From assembly GCF_000648615.1 (NCBI RefSeq), contig NZ_JFZC01000078.1:1-52981 (forward strand): a stretch of DNA of 52,981 nt, in the 5' to 3' direction. Under the pieces are notes generated by a model. The model saw nothing but the letters and a program-made list of their open reading frames with translations, searched no databases and was not told where the DNA came from. Position numbers and translations under genes: made by a program. Of the stretch, positions 51,167 to 52,981 are shown in pieces. How positions within the stretch are numbered: the first letter of the stretch is position 1; each line of letters begins with the position of its first letter. Origin of the DNA: Sporolactobacillus terrae DSM 11697. Its GTDB lineage: Bacteria > Bacillota > Bacilli > Bacillales > Sporolactobacillaceae.

Positions 51167-52390
51167 ATGTTTACCGACTTTGATGATGCGTTCCAAAAAA
51201 TGCATCAAAGAACCAGCGAAATCGAAATACCAAATGAAATCATTAAAACAATTAGTGATGAATTGCCTGATAACTTAATGTATAAGCAAGTCGCAAATAA
51301 ACCTATAGTTCATTTAGTTACTAAAAATACGAAATCGCCTATGCAAGTTAGTGTATCAATTCAGATTACTGATGATATGAAAAACATAAGCAGTGAAAAC
51401 GTGCCAGAATATTTATATAGAAACCAAAAAGCTATTGAAATTGATAGTGATCAAACAATAATAGTCAATGGACATAAGTTAAAGGTGTCATCATTCATTA
51501 AACAACCTTTCGATCCTTCTTTTAAAACACCGTTAATTTTAGCGCCAGAACCTTTCCCTGAACCACATCAAGTTAAGCTCAGTTCATCAGATAAAAATAA
51601 TAATGTAAATGTAAAACTTTCTTTCCAAAGAGTACCATTCAATAGTCTTAATAAAATCAAGATTGAATCAATTGATGATTATCCTTTTAAAGTTATATGG
51701 GTTATTTCAGAAAGAAACAACTCTGCAACAATTAAATTTAAAATAAACTTAGAAAAAGCAAAAAGTGTCCTCGATATTGTTAACACTCGAAATTTATATC
51801 ATGCATTTCTAAATGGTACTATTCTTTTTTCAGGGAATAAAATTACTGCTGAGCATAAAAAAGTTGAAGGTGATATTTCTCTAGAAAAGTTAATGGAATT
51901 TTGGTCTAAAGCTTACCTAGTTAGTAAAGAACTTAATCTTGAGTTCGACCCACATAAAATGGTATCACAGAACGATGCCTACTTAATTGAAGCCATTTAT
52001 CGTTCTCTCATAGAAAAAAAACCCTTTAGAGAAAATGCTGAGATGAATTCAATAAATTTCAACAACTTAAAAGGAACAACTAAGAATGATTTATTATCAG
52101 CAGATGATCTCTGTATTAGCTTTAATCAAACCGACGAGCTAGATATATTAGAGCAAAAGTTCAAACTTAACAAAGTGGTGTTTTGGTATCATATTAATAT
52201 TTCTGGTTTCAAAAAAAATGAAAAGGGAGAAACTGTTTATTTAATAAAAAACATTAGAGGAAAAGCCATGTATTCTTCAAATATGTATATTAAGGATCCC
52301 AGTAACTCTTCACCATCACAATTTTTTAAGAATAGAAAAATACAAGACAAGTTTATAAAAGCAACCGAAATTGATATAGAAAAACTTTAA
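51167..52390 (+). CDS. abiGii: AbiGii-like abortive-infection protein (putative toxin)
   Basis: 407 residues from ATG 51167; GGAGG 9-10 bases upstream lies in the end of abiGi. The TTG at 51158 is too close to that Shine-Dalgarno. Length is near lactococcal AbiGii (about 397). Soluble, Lys/Asn/Ile-rich; it contains PEYLYRNQKAIEID, NGHKLKVSSFIKQPFDPSF, LEKLMEFWSKAYLVSKEL and WYHINISGFKKNEKGE. No catalytic motif could be assigned by eye. Recognition rests on the partner, the order, the size and general resemblance. A terminator follows, so abiGi-abiGii is a self-contained operon. Confidence 0.75.
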   Translation: MFTDFDDAFQKMHQRTSEIEIPNEIIKTISDELPDNLMYKQVANKPIVHLVTKNTKSPMQVSVSIQITDDMKNISSENVPEYLYRNQKAIEIDSDQTIIVNGHKLKVSSFIKQPFDPSFKTPLILAPEPFPEPHQVKLSSSDKNNNVNVKLSFQRVPFNSLNKIKIESIDDYPFKVIWVISERNNSATIKFKINLEKAKSVLDIVNTRNLYHAFLNGTILFSGNKITAEHKKVEGDISLEKLMEFWSKAYLVSKELNLEFDPHKMVSQNDAYLIEAIYRSLIEKKPFRENAEMNSINFNNLKGTTKNDLLSADDLCISFNQTDELDILEQKFKLNKVVFWYHINISGFKKNEKGETVYLIKNIRGKAMYSSNMYIKDPSNSSPSQFFKNRKIQDKFIKATEIDIEKL

Positions 52391-52433
52391 GTTGATTTGT
52401 TAAATATTGTTGTATACCATTAATTTCTATGTA

Positions 52434-52458
52434 CCCCGGCATCTGCCGGGCTTTTTAC
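52434..52458 (+). terminator. Terminator of the abiG operon
   Basis: CCCGGC-atct-GCCGGG followed by CTTTTT, 44 bases after the abiGii stop. Confidence 0.85.
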
Positions 52459-52464
52459 ATTATG

Positions 52465-52836
52465 TCAAAACTTAATTTTTTGTCCTGGATAAATCTTGTT
52501 TGGATTCTTGATCCCGTTCTTCTTCACAAGCGATGCTGTTGTTGTACCATGTTGCGCAGCGATCTCGCTTAGAGTATCTCCAGGCTTTACTGTATACGAA
52601 TCTTTCTTTGCTGATGTCTTATCAAGCACTTTTTTCATTTTCAATTTCTGTCCTGGGAAAATCAAATCTGATTTAAGCCCATTCCATCGTTTAATGTCAT
52701 GATAATCAATGCCATAATGAGCACCAATCTCAGACAATGTATCCCCTGATTTCACAACATACAGATCCGGAGCAGACTGTTTTTTCTTTTTTACTTTTGA
52801 TAATTGCTGTGGCTTGGCTGACTTCTTGACGGCCAC
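52465..52836 (-). CDS. Protein with two LysM domains
   Basis: 123 residues from GTG 52836. A Lys-rich N-terminus is followed by two LysM peptidoglycan-binding domains: [20 protein letters not shown] to PGQKLKM (25-68) and [20 protein letters not shown] to PGQKIKF (80-123). It lacks a signal peptide and a catalytic domain. The frame stays open upstream of the GTG to an in-frame TAA at 52921 without another start, and GGGGAG is only 3-4 bases from the GTG, so this may be the 3' part of a longer lysin or spore-wall gene. Convergent with the abiG operon. Confidence 0.7.
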   Translation of the reverse strand: MAVKKSAKPQQLSKVKKKKQSAPDLYVVKSGDTLSEIGAHYGIDYHDIKRWNGLKSDLIFPGQKLKMKKVLDKTSAKKDSYTVKPGDTLSEIAAQHGTTTASLVKKNGIKNPNKIYPGQKIKF

Positions 52837-52981
52837 TGCTCCCCAATCTCCAGCACAACCTTTTACTTCGTTGTAATCGACCGAAACGCCTGAATGTATA
52901 TTGCCATCGCAAAAGCCCAGTTATGCCATGTTTTTGGGACACTTAGGACATAAACGAGGGACATGTGTGCCATGCGAGGGA

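Noticed and set aside
52921-52981. 3' end of a possible CDS at the right edge (…RLCPKCPKNMA-stop, minus strand)
   Set aside because: Only about 19 codons are inside the window; cannot be distinguished from chance.
1-52981. CRISPR arrays, rRNA or tRNA genes
   Set aside because: No regularly spaced repeats, no rRNA signatures and no cloverleaf with a T-arm GGTTCGA context were found by eye.

Overview
The window looks like chromosomal DNA of a low-to-mid GC, endospore-forming Firmicute with a lactic-acid-bacterium-like metabolism, most likely Sporolactobacillus or a close relative. Three things point there. The order miaA-hfq-spoVK-hflX-ynbB-glnR-glnA and the divergent lexA/yneA pair are Bacillus-type and include a sporulation gene. 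The same stretch also carries pyruvate oxidase, a Lactobacillales-type PepX, a Cys42 NADH oxidase and BrnQ. Bacillus-type regulators and sites (LexA, GlnR, a CcpC-like dyad) are recognisable. The genus is inference; no rRNA is present.

Layout. 0-7.5 kb: the 3' end of an IS30-family element, then cshA, zwf, dat, a GrpB-SGNH pair and an M20 dipeptidase. 7.7-13.5 kb: aconitase with a CcpC-like operator, and the operon nagA-nagB-nagR. 13.8-17.8 kb: yneF, yneA and lexA with three SOS-box-like sites, then a phasin-like/UbiB pair. 17.9-28.3 kb: an unknown protein that may be Ntn-hydrolase-like, pyruvate oxidase, 6-phosphogluconate dehydrogenase, a GT-C-like membrane protein, a fructose PTS with its DeoR regulator but no fruK, rlmA and a small beta-barrel-like protein. 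28.5-32.7 kb: a repetitive hydrophobic protein, an ECF S-component, about 1 kb of gene-poor DNA full of hairpins and inverted repeats, an amino-acid permease and a frameshifted small membrane gene. 32.8-39.8 kb: the conserved glnA-to-miaA block. 39.9-46.6 kb: a lipoprotein, pepX, nox and brnQ.

46.6-52.98 kb is an accessory region: small orphan genes, an IS21 transposase remnant fused in frame to an unrelated N-terminus, a YrvL-like protein, a tyrosine integrase that has lost its N-terminal domain, and an AT-rich two-gene AbiG-like abortive-infection locus, followed by a LysM protein.

How it works together: zwf and gnd supply oxidative pentose-phosphate steps; Pox and Nox handle pyruvate and NADH under oxygen; PepX, BrnQ, the APC permease and GlnA/GlnR handle amino-acid nitrogen; NagABR and FruA/FruR bring sugars into glycolysis. 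The best candidate for a less-described system is the AbiGi/AbiGii pair beside the integrase; the best candidates for new small elements are in the 29.9-30.7 kb gap.
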